The notes: generated by a model not told the origin, from the sequence alone. 64,000 nt of DNA from Ignavibacteria bacterium (GCA_016710985.1 JADJTX010000031.1:25406-89405), one strand, 5' to 3'; shown: positions 18,820 to 31,225, numbered from the stretch's first letter. Program-made: numbers and translations.

Positions 18820-18950
18820 TAGTTGACAGTTGATAATTGAAAGTTGATAGTTGATAGTTGATAGTTGATAATTGATAGTTGACAGTTGATAGTTGACAGT
18901 TGATAATTGATAGTTGATAGTTGATAATTGATAGTTAATTGATAATTGTA
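18795..18950. repeat. 7-bp arrays at the 3' end of the helical gene
   Basis: GTTGACA, GTTGATA and ATTGATA units. The array begins inside the coding frame before the stop at 18817-18819. Confidence 0.9.
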
Positions 18951-19014
18951 TGTGCCTATCTGAATATTTGTAAATTATAGTTAGATAATTGGTAGTTGAT
19001 AATTATAATTGATA

Positions 19015-19165
19015 ATTGTATCCATTATCCATTATCCATTATCCATTATCCATTATCCATTATCCATTATCCATTATCCATTATCCATTATCCATTATCC
19101 ATTATCAATTATCCATTATCCATTATCCATTATCCATTATCCATTATCCATTATCAATTATCAAT
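19015..19165. repeat. 7-bp array, about 20 units
   Basis: CATTATC units, some CAATTATC. Together with the array at 18795-18950 it fills the gap between two convergent paralogues; the two arrays have opposite strand sense (GATAATT-type versus CATTATC-type). Confidence 0.92.
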
Positions 19166-19169
19166 TGCT

Positions 19170-20639
19170 TCAGGCTGTTTTCAATCTTTTCCTGTCCCTG
19201 CTTGAAAGAATTTCATCCGCCTTTTTCAAAAGCCAGTCTTTGCTGCTGATGGTTATTTCAAGAGCAAGATCATCTCTCAGTTTAATTATCTCCGATTTAT
19301 CTTTTTTCTTTTGTATGTTGACGAGCTTATTCATGTATTTATGAAAATTAAGATAAAGCTTTTTCTTGTTATCGGGAAGCATTTTGTTATTCTGCAGAAA
19401 ATGCCTGTAAGCTTCGAGTGATGAAAGTAAGGATTCAACGGAACCGGTTTCGTAATAGATCATCATCTGTAAAATTTTCGACTCATACTTCAGATACAAT
19501 TCATCTAATTTTAATCTCGACAGCATTTCGGAAGCTTTATCATAATTTTTCATATAAAATTCATACTGAGCGCTGCAGTACAGAAAGGTACTTTCACGGT
19601 GTTCCGGCTGCAGATCGTCTTTGAAATCATGAATAAAATCCTTCACCCATTTGTGTTCATTCAGCCTGAGTGCGATCGTAACCGCAGTCCTGTAAAATAT
19701 TGAATGCATGCTGCCGTTCACAATGTATGTCTTTGACTCGAGCTGCCTTGACAGTATTTCGAACTCTTCCCTTTGGAAATGAAGCTTTCCTTCTGCGAGT
19801 CTGCGCTTACAGAAATTCTGCATGTTAATGTGAATTTCAATAAGATCATCATAAAACAGATCGTCAGAAATTCTTTTCAGTATCTCTTTGACTTTGAAAT
19901 AGTATTTCTCATTATTTTTATCTCCAAGCATCAGAATAAGGTAGTAATAGATCTGAACGATCGGAGCATCAGTGTAATCCTTAATATCAATACTCCTCAT
20001 CATTTTTTCAAATTGTTCTTTGGTGTATTGTTTGTTATAAATTTTTTCAATGTGCAGTATATTGATATACATCCGCATTGACCTGAGCAGATAGTGAAGA
20101 TGAAAGTTGCGGTACATCCCCTGAAAGTCCAGCTTATTCAGAAACTTTTCATAAACCCCGGTGTTAAGCTCGAAATGATAAAACATAGTTTCATATTCCA
20201 GCCTGTGCTTAAGATTGTAATAATCTTCCGACAGATGCTCAGAAGGGTCAAGTTCTATAAGATGCTTTTCAAGATTCTTATGAGGATTGGAGGTCTGTTT
20301 TCTCCTGAGTAATTCAGACTCGAGTTTAAGGTCATATTCCAGATTGTCTTCCTCGAACGTTTTTATCACAATGAATCTCTTTGCAAGCTCATGCAGGTAA
20401 TGCACCATGACTGCGATCGAACTTTCATTATATGCTTTCCCGGGAAAGAGTTTCCGAAACAAAAATTCCTTATCCACCTCTTTTCCGCTGAATTCCGGAT
20501 AATGCTTCCTGATTATTTCATAAAGTTCTTTCACAGCTTTTCTTTTGTTGAAATAAGAATTAGAAATGAACTCGCCGAATTCTTTGATCTCCTCTTTCGT
20601 AAATGTTTTCAATAACTGAACTAAGGCATTGTCTTTCAT
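19170..20639 (-). CDS. Unknown helical protein, paralogue of 17392-18819
   Basis: A 489-residue cytoplasmic-looking helical protein. Shared features with its neighbour include LLKTFTKEEIKEFGEFI, SYFNKRKAVKELYEIIRKHY, FLFRKLFPGKAYN and the C-terminal helical repeats (MKNYDKASEMLSRLKL, ESLLSSLEAYRHFLQNN). The two genes face each other across repeat arrays. Function unknown; similar long helical proteins are common as hypothetical genes in this phylum. Confidence 0.8.
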   Translation of the reverse strand: MKDNALVQLLKTFTKEEIKEFGEFISNSYFNKRKAVKELYEIIRKHYPEFSGKEVDKEFLFRKLFPGKAYNESSIAVMVHYLHELAKRFIVIKTFEEDNLEYDLKLESELLRRKQTSNPHKNLEKHLIELDPSEHLSEDYYNLKHRLEYETMFYHFELNTGVYEKFLNKLDFQGMYRNFHLHYLLRSMRMYINILHIEKIYNKQYTKEQFEKMMRSIDIKDYTDAPIVQIYYYLILMLGDKNNEKYYFKVKEILKRISDDLFYDDLIEIHINMQNFCKRRLAEGKLHFQREEFEILSRQLESKTYIVNGSMHSIFYRTAVTIALRLNEHKWVKDFIHDFKDDLQPEHRESTFLYCSAQYEFYMKNYDKASEMLSRLKLDELYLKYESKILQMMIYYETGSVESLLSSLEAYRHFLQNNKMLPDNKKKLYLNFHKYMNKLVNIQKKKDKSEIIKLRDDLALEITISSKDWLLKKADEILSSRDRKRLKTA

Positions 20640-20677
20640 TTCTTCTGAATTAGTTTTTGTATGTTCAAAATTTACTT

Positions 20678-20775
20678 TAGAAAGTTGAAAGTTGAAAGTT
20701 AAAAGTTGAAAGTTGAAAGTTGAAAGTTAAAAGTTGAAAGTTGAAAATTGAAAATTGAAAGTTGAAAGTTGATAG
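20678..20775. repeat. 7-bp array
   Basis: TTGAAAG/TTAAAAG units lie in the 5' region of the helical gene, next to the hairpin element. Confidence 0.9.
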
Positions 20776-20784
20776 TCAAACCTT

Positions 20785-20885
20785 TTGTCATTCTGAACGA
20801 ACGGAGCGAAGCGGAGTGAAGTGAAGAATCCAATCATAGAATAGAATTAAAGAACCTGGATTCTTCGCTTCGCTCAGAATGACAA
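20785..20885. repeat. ~100-bp imperfect hairpin element, copy 2
   Basis: Same element as at 12491-12590: TTGTCATTCTGAACGAACGG at the left and GCTTCGCTCAGAATGACAA at the right, with a variable loop. Confidence 0.82.
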
Positions 20886-21141
20886 GAAAATAATTTATCA
20901 TACTCAATTGATAGTTGATAATATATTATGTCATCGTCTTAAAATAAGTAAATTCCGTGTAAGAAAGATCATCGAAAAAACTGCAATTCTGTCCAAATAT
21001 TAGATAATCTCTAATTATTACAAATCGGTATTCTGTAAAAATCAGCATAATCTTTACTTGTACCTGCTGCTTTAATTTATATAATTTTGTAAAGAAAGCG
21101 AAGAAAATTTAAATAAAAAATTAAAACAAAAATTTAATATT

Positions 21142-22785
21142 ATGAAATACTTCAAAACACTTTTGATAATTGCATTCAATTCATTCCTTGTGCTAACATT
21201 GAATGCACAGGTCAGTCCGCAATGGGTAAGTTATTATAACGGTCCTTCCAATAATTCTGATATTCCCGTGGCGATGACGGTTGATAATTCTGGTAACATC
21301 TATGTGACAGGAGTGAGCCCGATGCCTTCACAGAATGATGATTATCTGACAGTAAAGTATAACTCCGCCGGGGCTGAACAATGGACGGCAAGGTATCATA
21401 CAGCCGGAAGTAATGACGACGTTGTGAGAGCAATCGCCGTGGATAATTCCGGAAATGTGTATGTAACCGGATCGGTTAGTTATGGAGGATCTAATGGAGT
21501 GCAGATTACAATAAAGTATAATTCGCCGGAGTGGAGCAGTGGGTCAGGCAGCTGGGTGAACCGGTAGCAAGTCCGGCAGCTCCGGGAGGATATAAAAGTT
21601 CGATGGGGATTGATGCTTCGGGAAATATTTATATCGGCGGTATCAGAAAATTCGGAGGAGGTGATAACGGGGGAATGCTTCTGATCAAATACAATCCGGA
21701 CGGTGATTCATTATGGACAAGAAGATATAAGGGAACACAATTTCTTCAGGGTTTGGGTTCAGCGATCGGATGTCTAAAGGTTCAGGGAAGTTTCGTTTAT
21801 GCGACCGGAAAAAGTTTTGACATGAATCCTAACAGAACTTATGCAACAACCATTAAATATGATCTGACGGGAACTATGCAATGGATAAGGCATGACAGCC
21901 TCGCATTCGGAAGTGATGATGTCATCGCCATTGATACTGATGCATCCGGCAATATCATTATTGCGTGCAATTTTGCTTATGACATTCTTACAATAAAGTA
22001 TGATGCATTGGGAAATAAATTATGGAGTAAAATCTATAGCGGCATTGGCGGAACACGCTATGATCTTGTCACGGGAATGGAAGTTGATCCGCAGGGAAAT
22101 ATTTATCTTACAGGAACCAGTGACAGGGAAGTGAGTGAGGAAGATTTTCTTACATTAAAATATGATGCAGCGGGAAATGTGCAGTGGGAAAGTTTTTATA
22201 ACGGAAACAGGAACGTCGGGGATTACTCAAAAGGAATTGCATTAGACGCTTTGGGTAATGTTTATGTCACCGGGCTTACATATGAAATTCCTTTTAATGA
22301 TAATTATATGACGATCAAATATAACTCCGGCGGAGCTGAACAATGGAGGATAAATTATGACGGCAGTAATAACAATCGTCACGATGAAGCCGTTGATATC
22401 GGAATCGATCCTGAAGGAGATGTAATTGTAACCGGCTTTGAACAGGAGTAACCAGGATGATTATGCCACCGTAAAGTATTCCGAATCAGTCGGGATCACG
22501 CAAACCTCTTCAGACATTCCGGAAAAGTTTGCTTTGTCACAGAATTATCCTAATCCTTTTAATCATGCTACAAAGATCAGTTACAAATTGCAAAATACTA
22601 ATTATGTTTTGCTTAAAGTTTATGATGTCCGGGGAATTGAAGTAGCTGAATTAGTTAATGAAAAACAAACAGCCGGAAGCTATACTGTTGATTTTGAAGC
22701 AAGCAATCTGCCGAGCGGTATATATTTTTATAAAATACATGCCGGAGAATTTTCGGATGTAAGAAGAATGAGCTTAGTGAAATAG
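21142..22785 (+). CDS. Secreted SBBP-repeat protein with T9SS tail, two frameshifts
   Basis: Signal peptide (MKYFKTLLIIAFNSFLVLTL), then about ten beta-propeller-like SBBP units of the form D-N-S-G-N-I-Y-V-T-G followed by an aromatic W line (AEQWTARYHT). It ends in a T9SS domain (QNYPNPFNHATKISY to VRRMSLVK). The frame changes at about 21525 (one G missing restores YNSAGVEQWV) and at about 22447. The repaired product is ~547 residues. It is probably an extracellular surface or structural protein. A TAATTTTG -7-like box lies at 21082-21089. Confidence 0.85.
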
Positions 22786-22960
22786 TATTGGGTATTGAGT
22801 ATTGGGTATTGAGTATTGAGTATTGAGTATTGTTTGACGATTAACGATTAACGATTAACGATTGACGATTCACGATTAACGATTCACGATTAACGATTCA
22901 CGATTAAAAAGTTGACGTTTGACGTTTGACGTTTCACGTTTGACGTTTTACGTTTCACTA
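22784..22960. repeat. 7-bp arrays of several units
   Basis: TATTGAG/TATTGGG, then ATTAACG/ATTCACG, then GTTTGACG-type units, in that order, between two SBBP genes. Confidence 0.9.
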
Positions 22961-22991
22961 TTAACTATAAAAACATTAACTAAAACCCAAT

Positions 22992-25900
22992 ATGAAAAAT
23001 CCAAAACTGTATTTGATCATCGCTTTAATGCTCACTTGCTTTACCGTTGAAATGAGTTTTGCTCAATCCACATTAGACTGGGTAAACCGGGTTAACATTG
23101 GCGCGAGCAGCCAGACTGCTTATGATGTTGCGACGGATACGCTCGGGAAATATTTATGTTACCGGTTCGCACTCTAAAGGATATTCCGAGACTGATATGG
23201 TAACTGTTAAATATAATTCAGCCGGACAATATCAGTGGGGAAGGACCTTTAATTTATCGCCCGATTATACAAGCGAATTCGGGAAGTCAGTTGCTGTCTA
23301 CAGGAAAGGTACCAAGACTTACATATATGTTGCTGGCGAAGTTAATTACAGCGGCGCAACTCAATACATTACAATCATTAAATATGATGAGAGCGGCAAT
23401 CAGATTTGGCAGAGAAATTACGATCCGGGTGTTCCGGGTGTAAGCGATTTCGTCGCGAAGGTGATGACTGATGCTTCGGGAAATTGTTACATTACCGGCG
23501 GTGCAGTTACAAATCCGTTCATCGCAAAATATGATTCAGCGGGTGTAATCAAATTTACAGCCGTAGTTCCGATGCCTGCAGGCTACAGTAATGGATCGGA
23601 AATGACATGGACATAGATGCTTCCGGAAATGTTTATGTGACCGGCAGCTGCGATACCAGCAACACGAAACACTTTCTGACATTAAAATATAATTCGACCG
23701 GTACTCTGCAATGGTTAAAATTATACAAGAGTTCTCCCACGTATCAAAGTTCGGGCAGGAGTATCAGGGTTGGGAAGTCCGGAAAGATATATGTTACCGG
23801 TGATAATTATAACACTTCTACATTCAATGATCTGCTGACCATTAAATATAATCCGGCAACGGGTGATACGATCTGGACAAAAAGATACAGCAGAGCTTCA
23901 AACTCATCTGAAGAAGCAAAGGTAATGGCGCTGGATGCAAATGATAACGTCTATGTATCCGGTATGAGCTACTTCGGATCTTATGCGAATATTTACACGA
24001 TTAAATATGATTCCCTCGGAGCGGAGAAATGGGTGAAGACATATTCGGGTACCGGCGGTTATACTGACATTCCTAAGGATATAGTATGTGATAACTCCGG
24101 TAATGTCTATGTCGCGGGAATGTCTGATTATTCATATTTCGGAAGTTATGTAACTATAAAATATAATACACTTGGCGATTCTTTATGGACAAGGAAGTAT
24201 GAGTTTTCAACATCCGATTTTGAAGCGGTAAGTGCGATGTCTCTGGATAATGGAGGAAATATAATAGTAACAGGAACCGTTGGAAACTCGGGCACAGATC
24301 TCGGAACGGTTAGGTATAATTCTTCGGGCTCTCAGCAGTGGGCTGTAAAATTTTACGGAGCGCAGATCATTGAAGACAGAGCAAACGGCATTGCCCGTGA
24401 TAAGAACGGAAATATATATACAGTCGGAAAAGCAAAGACAGGACAGGGCGGAGATAATATTGTCATTGTTAAGTATGATCCTCTCGGAGTTCAGAAATGG
24501 GTTTATAATACCGGCGGTACTTTTGCAGGATATAATGCTTATGACGAAGGAAAAGCCATTGCAGTGGATTCGAATGGGTTTGTTTATTTTACCGGAACAG
24601 TTTATAATTATCCAAATACTAAAAATGATATCTGCACCGGTAAGCTTGACTCTAACGGTAACAGATTATGGCATTCGGTTTGGGTACCTACCGGACCTCA
24701 GCATGGAGATGACATTGGGAATGACATAGTTGTTGATACACTTGGTAATGTTTACATAACAGGTCAGTGGACTAACACTGCTGGTAATCTCGATTTCATA
24801 ACGATCAAATATAATTCAGCCGGAGCCGAGCAATGGGCAAGAGGTCACGGTGCGAATCCCGGCGGCAATGATATTGCTAATGCAATTACACTTGATCAGA
24901 ACCTGAATGTATTTGTTACAGGATTCAGCGACGGTGCAGCTTCAGGAATGGACATCGCAACGATCAAGTACAGCGCTGCCTCGGGTTTACAGCAGTGGGT
25001 GAAATTATTCAACGGCGCCAGGAACGGGCATGATTTCGGAAATGATATTGGAATAGATGCTTCCGGTCATGTTTATGTTTGCGGAGGAACCGATACAGGC
25101 GCATTAAATTCACATGCAATGTTAATAAAATATCTGAACAGCAGCGGCGAACAGCGCTGGGCAAAATACAGAAACGGGGAAGTTATCAGGAATTACTTAC
25201 TTCAATTCATTGACACTCAATCCTTCAAAGACTTTGATCTTTGCAACGGGCATTGACAGATTTTCAGCAACTGAGATCGGTGAAGCTTTCATAAGATCTG
25301 ATACAAGCATAAATGACATTTATTATTCCATACCGCATTATGGTATGAATGCAGAAGGAAAGTCAATAGCATGGCATGACAATTATCTATACGTTGCAGG
25401 GAATTCATATTCGCAATCTGAAGGTAAGAAATTGTTTGTTGCAAGGCGTACTGAATTCGGAAATGAGATTTTTACTAAATATCTCGATGAAAATTCGCCG
25501 AGCGGAATGACAAGCAACAGCGGAGTTACCGGCGGAAAGGGAAATAATTTTTATGTTGCCGGTAACACTTACGATTCAACATCGGGAAATAACATAACCA
25601 CTTTGAAATACTCATTTCCGTACTTCCGGCTTACAACGCAATATTCGCTTGAAGGTCCGCAGTCTGCATTTCCTATTGGATTTCAGGATACAGTGAAAGT
25701 TTATTTGAGAAGTGCTGCGCCGCCTTACAACCTTGTTGACTCATCTAAAGGTGTCAATGAATACAGTTCTTTCCTTGAGTTTATGTATGTTTATTCTTAC
25801 TTCAATAATGTCACTGCATCGGGCAGCTATTATGTAGTTTTAAAACACAGAAATTCCATAGAGACATGGAGCAGGCAGCCTAAACAGTTGTTCAATGCTG

Positions 25901-26184
25901 TAATTCCAAGCTATGCATTTAATGACTCCGCATCGAAAGCATACGGGAATAATCAGAAGCTGCTTACTACAAATCCGTTTCCATTATATGGCATATACAG
26001 CGGCGACGTGAATCAGGACGGCGGGATTGACCTTACGGATGTAACGTTGATCTATAACTCAGCAAATAATTTCGTAACCGGCTATGTCGCGGCAGATGTG
26101 ACGTGCAATAATTCGGTTGACCTTACTGATATTACAATTGCGTATAATAATTCGGTGGGATTTGTGAGTACTAAAAGACCTTGA
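22992..26184 (+). CDS. Large secreted SBBP-repeat protein with dockerin-like tail, three frameshifts
   Basis: Signal peptide (MKNPKLYLIIALMLTCF) and some fifteen SBBP units (for example VDTLGNVYITG, IDASGHVYVCG). A C-terminal module of another type follows: HRNSIETWSRQP, then SKAYGNNQKL, then two dockerin-like calcium loops (GDVNQDGGIDLTDV and a second one starting DVTCNNSVDLTDI), ending TKRP. There is no NYPNPFNP domain. Frame changes at about 23148 (extra G), 23600 (missing A) and 25170. The repaired length is ~1060 residues. It is probably a cell-surface protein. Confidence 0.83.
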
Positions 26185-26285
26185 GCAATGAGTAATGAGT
26201 AATGATCAATGAGTAATGAGTAATGAGTAATGAGTAATGAGTAATGAGTAATGAACAGGTTCAATGTTCAATGTTTAATGTTCAA
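26183..26285. repeat. 7-bp array at the 3' end of the SBBP gene
   Basis: AATGAGT units begin directly at the TGA stop codon, then TTCAATG units. Confidence 0.9.
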
Positions 26286-26470
26286 TTCCTCCCCAGCAGA
26301 GTCGCTCCTTGCTAGCATTTGCAGGGTTAAATAATTTTTCAACGGGGGCTCTGCGATGAAGCGCGTCCCTCCTTTGCAACTTTAAATAATCTCTCGTTTC
26401 CAATCGGGGCGGTTGGGAATGGAAATATTAAAATTATTTTTACAAAAATACTACTGGTGGCAATTGCCCT

Positions 26471-26515
26471 GAGCACCTGTAAATAAAGGGTTTACAGGTG
26501 CTCTATTAATAATTA
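26471..26515 (+). terminator. Strong hairpin, possible terminator
   Basis: GAGCACCTGTAAA pairs with TTTACAGGTGCTC over 13 bases; the tail is T-poor (TATTAATAATT), so termination is uncertain. Confidence 0.5.
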
Positions 26516-26541
26516 ATTTCACACAAATAAAAAAAATGTCC

Positions 26542-26573
26542 TTTGACAATACCATTAAATATTTTTAATTTTG
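26542..26573 (+). promoter_or_regulatory. Bacteroidota-type promoter
   Basis: TTTG at 26542-26545 and TAATTTTG at 26566-26573 with a 20-base spacer, 80 bases ahead of the heptad-repeat gene. Confidence 0.6.
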
Positions 26574-26652
26574 TTTAATTCAAATTTAAATAAATAAAGC
26601 TTTCTTAAGATAATGAGTATTGATGCAACCGGTCTGACAAAAAAACTTAATT

Positions 26653-27321
26653 ATGGATAAGCAAAAAGAAATACAAAGCTCTTTCAGTTATATTAATGGG
26701 ATTCCATCCGGATGTTTAAATGAATATAATAATATTAAGAAAGATATTCATCTAAGTGAGGACCATTTGAAAGAATGTTACGGACAATTCATTTATAAAC
26801 TCATGCATATTCATAAGACCGTGACAGAAGTACTTGTGACATTCAAAGAAGAAATTTTAAATAAGGGCACTACATCTCTGACCGGCAGGCATTCCCCTGC
26901 GGTAAGCAGACAAGTCCCTGCAATTCTCAGTCGTCTACCTCAGAGTCAGAGCCGCATTCCGGCAATACTCCGCCAAACCCCTGAGGTACTCAGCCAAATG
27001 TCTGAACACAAGAGACAAGTCCCTGCAATACTCAGTCGTCTTCCTGAGAGTCAGAGCCGCGTTTCTGAGATGCTCCGGAGTATGTTTTACTATGTGAGAC
27101 AGATCCCTGACACTCTCAGTCGCGTTCCCGCATACCTGAGACAAGTTCCTGTGACTGTCAGTGGAGTTCCGGCGGACCACCGGAAGTCCGCTATGGGTCA
27201 GAGATGTATGACTGTCACATACAGGGGTATGGTTTTATATGCCGGGAGTTTCCCTGTGCTGAACGGGGGAATTTCTCAGGAGTCGAGGAGAAAAAAATAT
27301 GCAGATTTGACAATGAAATAA
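26653..27321 (+). CDS. Unknown protein with seven-residue repeats
   Basis: Residues 1-75 are ordinary, mildly acidic helical sequence (MDKQKEIQSSFSYINGIPSG). From about residue 80 to 180 the protein repeats a 7-residue unit (RQVPAIL, SRLPESQ, SRIPAIL, RQTPEVL, RQIPDTL and so on), which is a 21-bp DNA repeat. The opposite strand is also open through this part. A good promoter lies 80 bases upstream, supporting a real gene. I do not recognise the family. The repeats could form a helical rod, although the regular proline argues against a classic coiled coil. Confidence 0.55.
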   Translation: MDKQKEIQSSFSYINGIPSGCLNEYNNIKKDIHLSEDHLKECYGQFIYKLMHIHKTVTEVLVTFKEEILNKGTTSLTGRHSPAVSRQVPAILSRLPQSQSRIPAILRQTPEVLSQMSEHKRQVPAILSRLPESQSRVSEMLRSMFYYVRQIPDTLSRVPAYLRQVPVTVSGVPADHRKSAMGQRCMTVTYRGMVLYAGSFPVLNGGISQESRRKKYADLTMK

Positions 27322-28115
27322 GCCATTTTGTATTTCTTAACCTTATTGATAAAATACAGTGACACAGAGGTAAGAGGAAATCGAGACGGATTTTAAGCGC
27401 TTTGTGTCAGTGTAGCTCAGTGTTATATTAAAACTTTACCACAGAGTCAGAGAACACAGAGCTGCGCAGAGATTGAAGTTAAACAATAAAATTTATGAAT
27501 TATTATAAAGAAATATGCAGGGCAGCTCAACTTTGTTCATAATAAAAAATTTTTAGAACTCCTTCAATGTCTGGAATTGCCTTTGCCATCTGAACTTACT
27601 AAGTCAATAATTACAGCTGAGAAAACGTTATGTCAAGGCAGTGATCCAACTGTAAAGACATAAAAAAGTTAGTTTATTATACTGACGGAGGATTCTGCCA
27701 TACGAATGTAGCAGAAGATTTTCCTGCGACCGGAAAAATCAAAAATTTGTTTTCTGTCTTCTGAATTCCATACCTGCTTTTGATCTGCTCAATGTTACGT
27801 TGTCTGTTCAATTCTTCTTTTATACTTCTGATTCGTAGCCAAAAATCAACCCCAAAGACACTTTTGAAATAATAATTTATATTCAGGAACTCTTCGTGTT
27901 GTTATCCTAAATTTTGGTTCAATCTCCATACCTGAAACTAATGAAATCGATTATCAATCTATGATACTTATCATAAGAAAACTTGATTCAAATCATACTG
28001 CCTTAAATTGAGTTTGAGTAATTTCAATGTACCGGATAGTGAAATTATTACCTGCCTGCATGATCCTGATATTGAAATTGAAAGTATTTCATAGTCCGCA
28101 ATTAATAAATTAAAA
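27322..28115. other. Spacer without a supported gene
   Basis: About 800 bases. It contains a CACAGAG-type repeat copy (27425-27475) and short interrupted frames such as MNYYKEICRAAQLCS at 27494. A stretch near 27775-27810 resembles the edge of the 21-bp repeat region at 12.9 kb (GCTTTTGATCTGCTCA). It may be a decayed gene; nothing assignable. Confidence 0.5.
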
Positions 28116-28130
28116 ATGAGGATAGTAATA

Positions 28131-31100
28131 ATGAAAAGGATATATTTTCTAATAATGGCTTTATTTATAAATTCTATGGTACTTTCACAAAGCCAACTGC
28201 CCGCATCCGACACAAAAGATTGGCTGAATTCTTTGACAGATGAAAATGGAAAACAGATAATGTCAAATAGCAGCAGAGTTTCTAATAATTTTATGGAAAA
28301 CGTGACAATACCTGATGTTACTATGACAGGAGATGCAGATCATGCTCGCTTCGGATACTCAGTATCATCCGCGGATGTGAATGGCGATGGATTATCCGAT
28401 GTAATTGTCGGCGCATATAGTCAGGACAAAGTATTCATATTCTTCGGTGACACTTCAATGAATAATACTGCCGATGTAATTTTGACAGGTGAGGAAGCAG
28501 GCAGCTACTTTGGTTACTCAGTGTCATCTGCAGGTGATGTGAATGATGATTGTTTTTCGGATGTGATTGTCGGTGCTATGCAATATTCATCAAATACCGG
28601 TAGAGCATATATATACTACGGAGGCGCTTTAATGAATAATACCGCCGATGTGATTTTGACAGGTGAGGCAGAACTTAACCTATTTGGAGGTTCGGTTTCA
28701 TCTGCCGGTGATGTGAACGGTGACGGATTTTCAGATGTAATTGTCGGAGCTTTTATTATTCATCAGGGTATCGGCAGATCATACATATTCTTCGGCGGTT
28801 CATCAATGAACAATACTTCAGATGTAATAATGACAGGAGTGGCAACAGACAACATGTTTGGAAGCGCGGTTTCATCTGGCGGTGATGTGAACGGCGACGG
28901 ATATTCTGATGTGATTGTCGGCGGTTATCGCTATTCATCATGGAGAGGCAGAGCGTGCATATTCTTCGGTGGCGTATCAATGGATAATACAGCCGATGTA
29001 ATAATGATTGGGGGGCAAGCATACAACTACTTTGGGATACTCTGTATCCTCTGCCGGTGATGTAAACGGCGACGGGTATTCGGATGTAATTGTCGGTGAA
29101 CATGTTTATTCTTCAGAAACCGGACGGGCACACATTTATTTCGGAGGCGATTCGATGAATAATACTGCAGATGTAATAATGACAGGAGAGGCAGCAGACA
29201 ACCAATTTGGAAGCGCAGTTTCATCTGCCGGTGATGTGAACGGTGACGGATATTCGGATGTGATTATCGGTGCCAGCCTTTATTCATCATATAGAGGCAA
29301 AGCATATATATTCCTGGGCAGCCAATCAATGAATAATACTGTAGATATAATAATGACAGGAGAGGCAGAATTCAATCGTTGGTAACGCCGTTTCATCTGC
29401 AGGTGATGTGAACGGCGACGGATATTCGGATGTGATTGTCGGTGCTTTTGAATATTCATCTGAAACCGGCAGAGCATATGTTTATTCAGAGGGACTTATG
29501 GAACACTTTAACGACGTAGGTGTATCCTCTATTGTTCAGCCTGTCCTTAATTCTATTTACAATTTTGATTGCATTAATGGAAGTAATATAACACCGTTCA
29601 TTAAGGTTTCAAATTTCGGGTCTAATGATCAATTAAATTATTTTGATGTATTCTGTGAAATAAAACATGGCAACAATGTCGTTTACTTTAATTCAAAACA
29701 AGATACAATAAGCGCACGGCAATCACATATGTTAAGTTTTGATCCGTTTGTTATTACAAATTATTTTTATGATGAAGATCTGACCAAAACATACAGTATA
29801 AAGTCATGGACAAGTCTGTCAAACGATGTTAATAACTATAACGATACTGTAAATTCTACATTTAAAGCATCAAATCCAAACTACGGCTACTCCGATGAGA
29901 GCGGCTACTATGCTCTTAACTCTTCACAGGCTGCAAGCTGTATTCCCGAACAGCCGTCATATAGCTGGGAAGATACTACAGGAAGTGTAAGTCTTATTGT
30001 CAACGCACAGCCTGTTGTTCCATATACTCAATACAACAGCTTTTATTTCTGCGGAAGCTTCAGACTGCCGGATGTGCTTCCCGGCGGAAGAAAATTTAAA
30101 TTCTTCGGTACATGCTATGACACAATAATCATTGCAAACAACGGCGTCATTGGATTTGGAGATGCATCACTTTCGAGAATGAATGTTCCTTTTCCTGAAA
30201 CAATCCCGTCGGTCAACGCTCCTCATCCGGCAATATTCCCGCTTTGGTATTGGGTGAATTATCAGGATCCGGAAATTACAGGGAGAAATTTGAAATACAA
30301 AATTACGGATGACAAATTCATAATTACCTATGACAGAATACCTCTTTATAATGCGACAATTGATCCCAATGACTATGTTACTTATCAGGTTATTCTGGAA
30401 ACAGATGTTGATTGCTCATCGGAAAACGGGAACATAAAGGTTCAGTATAACTATGATAAATGCGGATCAACTTTTATCAATCATTACAATAATAATGAAC
30501 TGAATGAAATGACTGTTGGTCTTCAAAATTCAACCGGAACAATTGCGCTTCAATACAGGAGATCTGAATCAAATCATACTGTTACCGTTCCGGGTCCGCT
30601 CTTCGGATCTCCGCTGGCAGTTGAATTTGCACAGGTTAACTCTGTTCTTCCCGTCGACCTTCAGGCATTTACTTCAACGGTCAACAAAAACAATGTCGTA
30701 CTTAACTGGTCAGTAAATTCAGAACTGAATAATTCCGGTTTTGAAATTCAAAGAAGAAAATCAGAATCAGAATCCGGATCAGAATGGATTAAAATCAACT
30801 TTGTAAACGGAAGAGGAAATTCTTCTGAACCAAACAATTATTCTTACGAAGATAAAAACCTTTACCATGGTAAATATGAATACAGACTGAAACAAATTGA
30901 TTACAACGGAAGCTTTAAATACTATGATCTTCAGAATGAAGTTGTAATCGGTATTCCTGAAAAAATTCCGGCTTGGACAAAATTATCCTAATCCGTTTAA
31001 CCCGGTAACGAAAATTGATTTTGATATACCTATGAATTCGAAAATCAGTTTAATAGTGTATGACGTATCAGGAAGGGAAATTAAAAAATTGGTCAATGAA

Positions 31101-31222
31101 ATTAAAGAAGCTGGATACTATTCAGTCAATTTTGATGGGACAAACTTAGCAAGCGGAGTCTATTTATATAAACTTGAAGCAGGAAGTTTCTTGAAACAAA
31201 ACGGATGATATTTTTAAAATAA
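28131..31222 (+). CDS. Secreted FG-GAP (integrin-alpha-like) protein with T9SS tail, four frameshifts
   Basis: Signal peptide from the ATG at 28131 (MKRIYFLIMALFINSMVLSQ). About seven FG-GAP beta-propeller repeats follow, each with SVSSAGDVNGDGYSDVIVGA and a calcium-type D-N-G-D loop. After them come a ~370-residue beta-rich region (YSWEDTTGSVSL, SGFEIQRRK) and a T9SS tail (NYPNPFNPVTKI to MIFLK). Frames change at about 29030 (extra G), 29375, 30972 and 31195. The repaired length is ~1030 residues. Likely extracellular, binding calcium. Confidence 0.85.
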
Positions 31223-31225
31223 TGG

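Noticed and set aside
28380..29420. Arg/His-rich minus-strand proteins in the FG-GAP gene
   Set aside because: They are shadows of the repeated FG-GAP DNA and change with each repeat.
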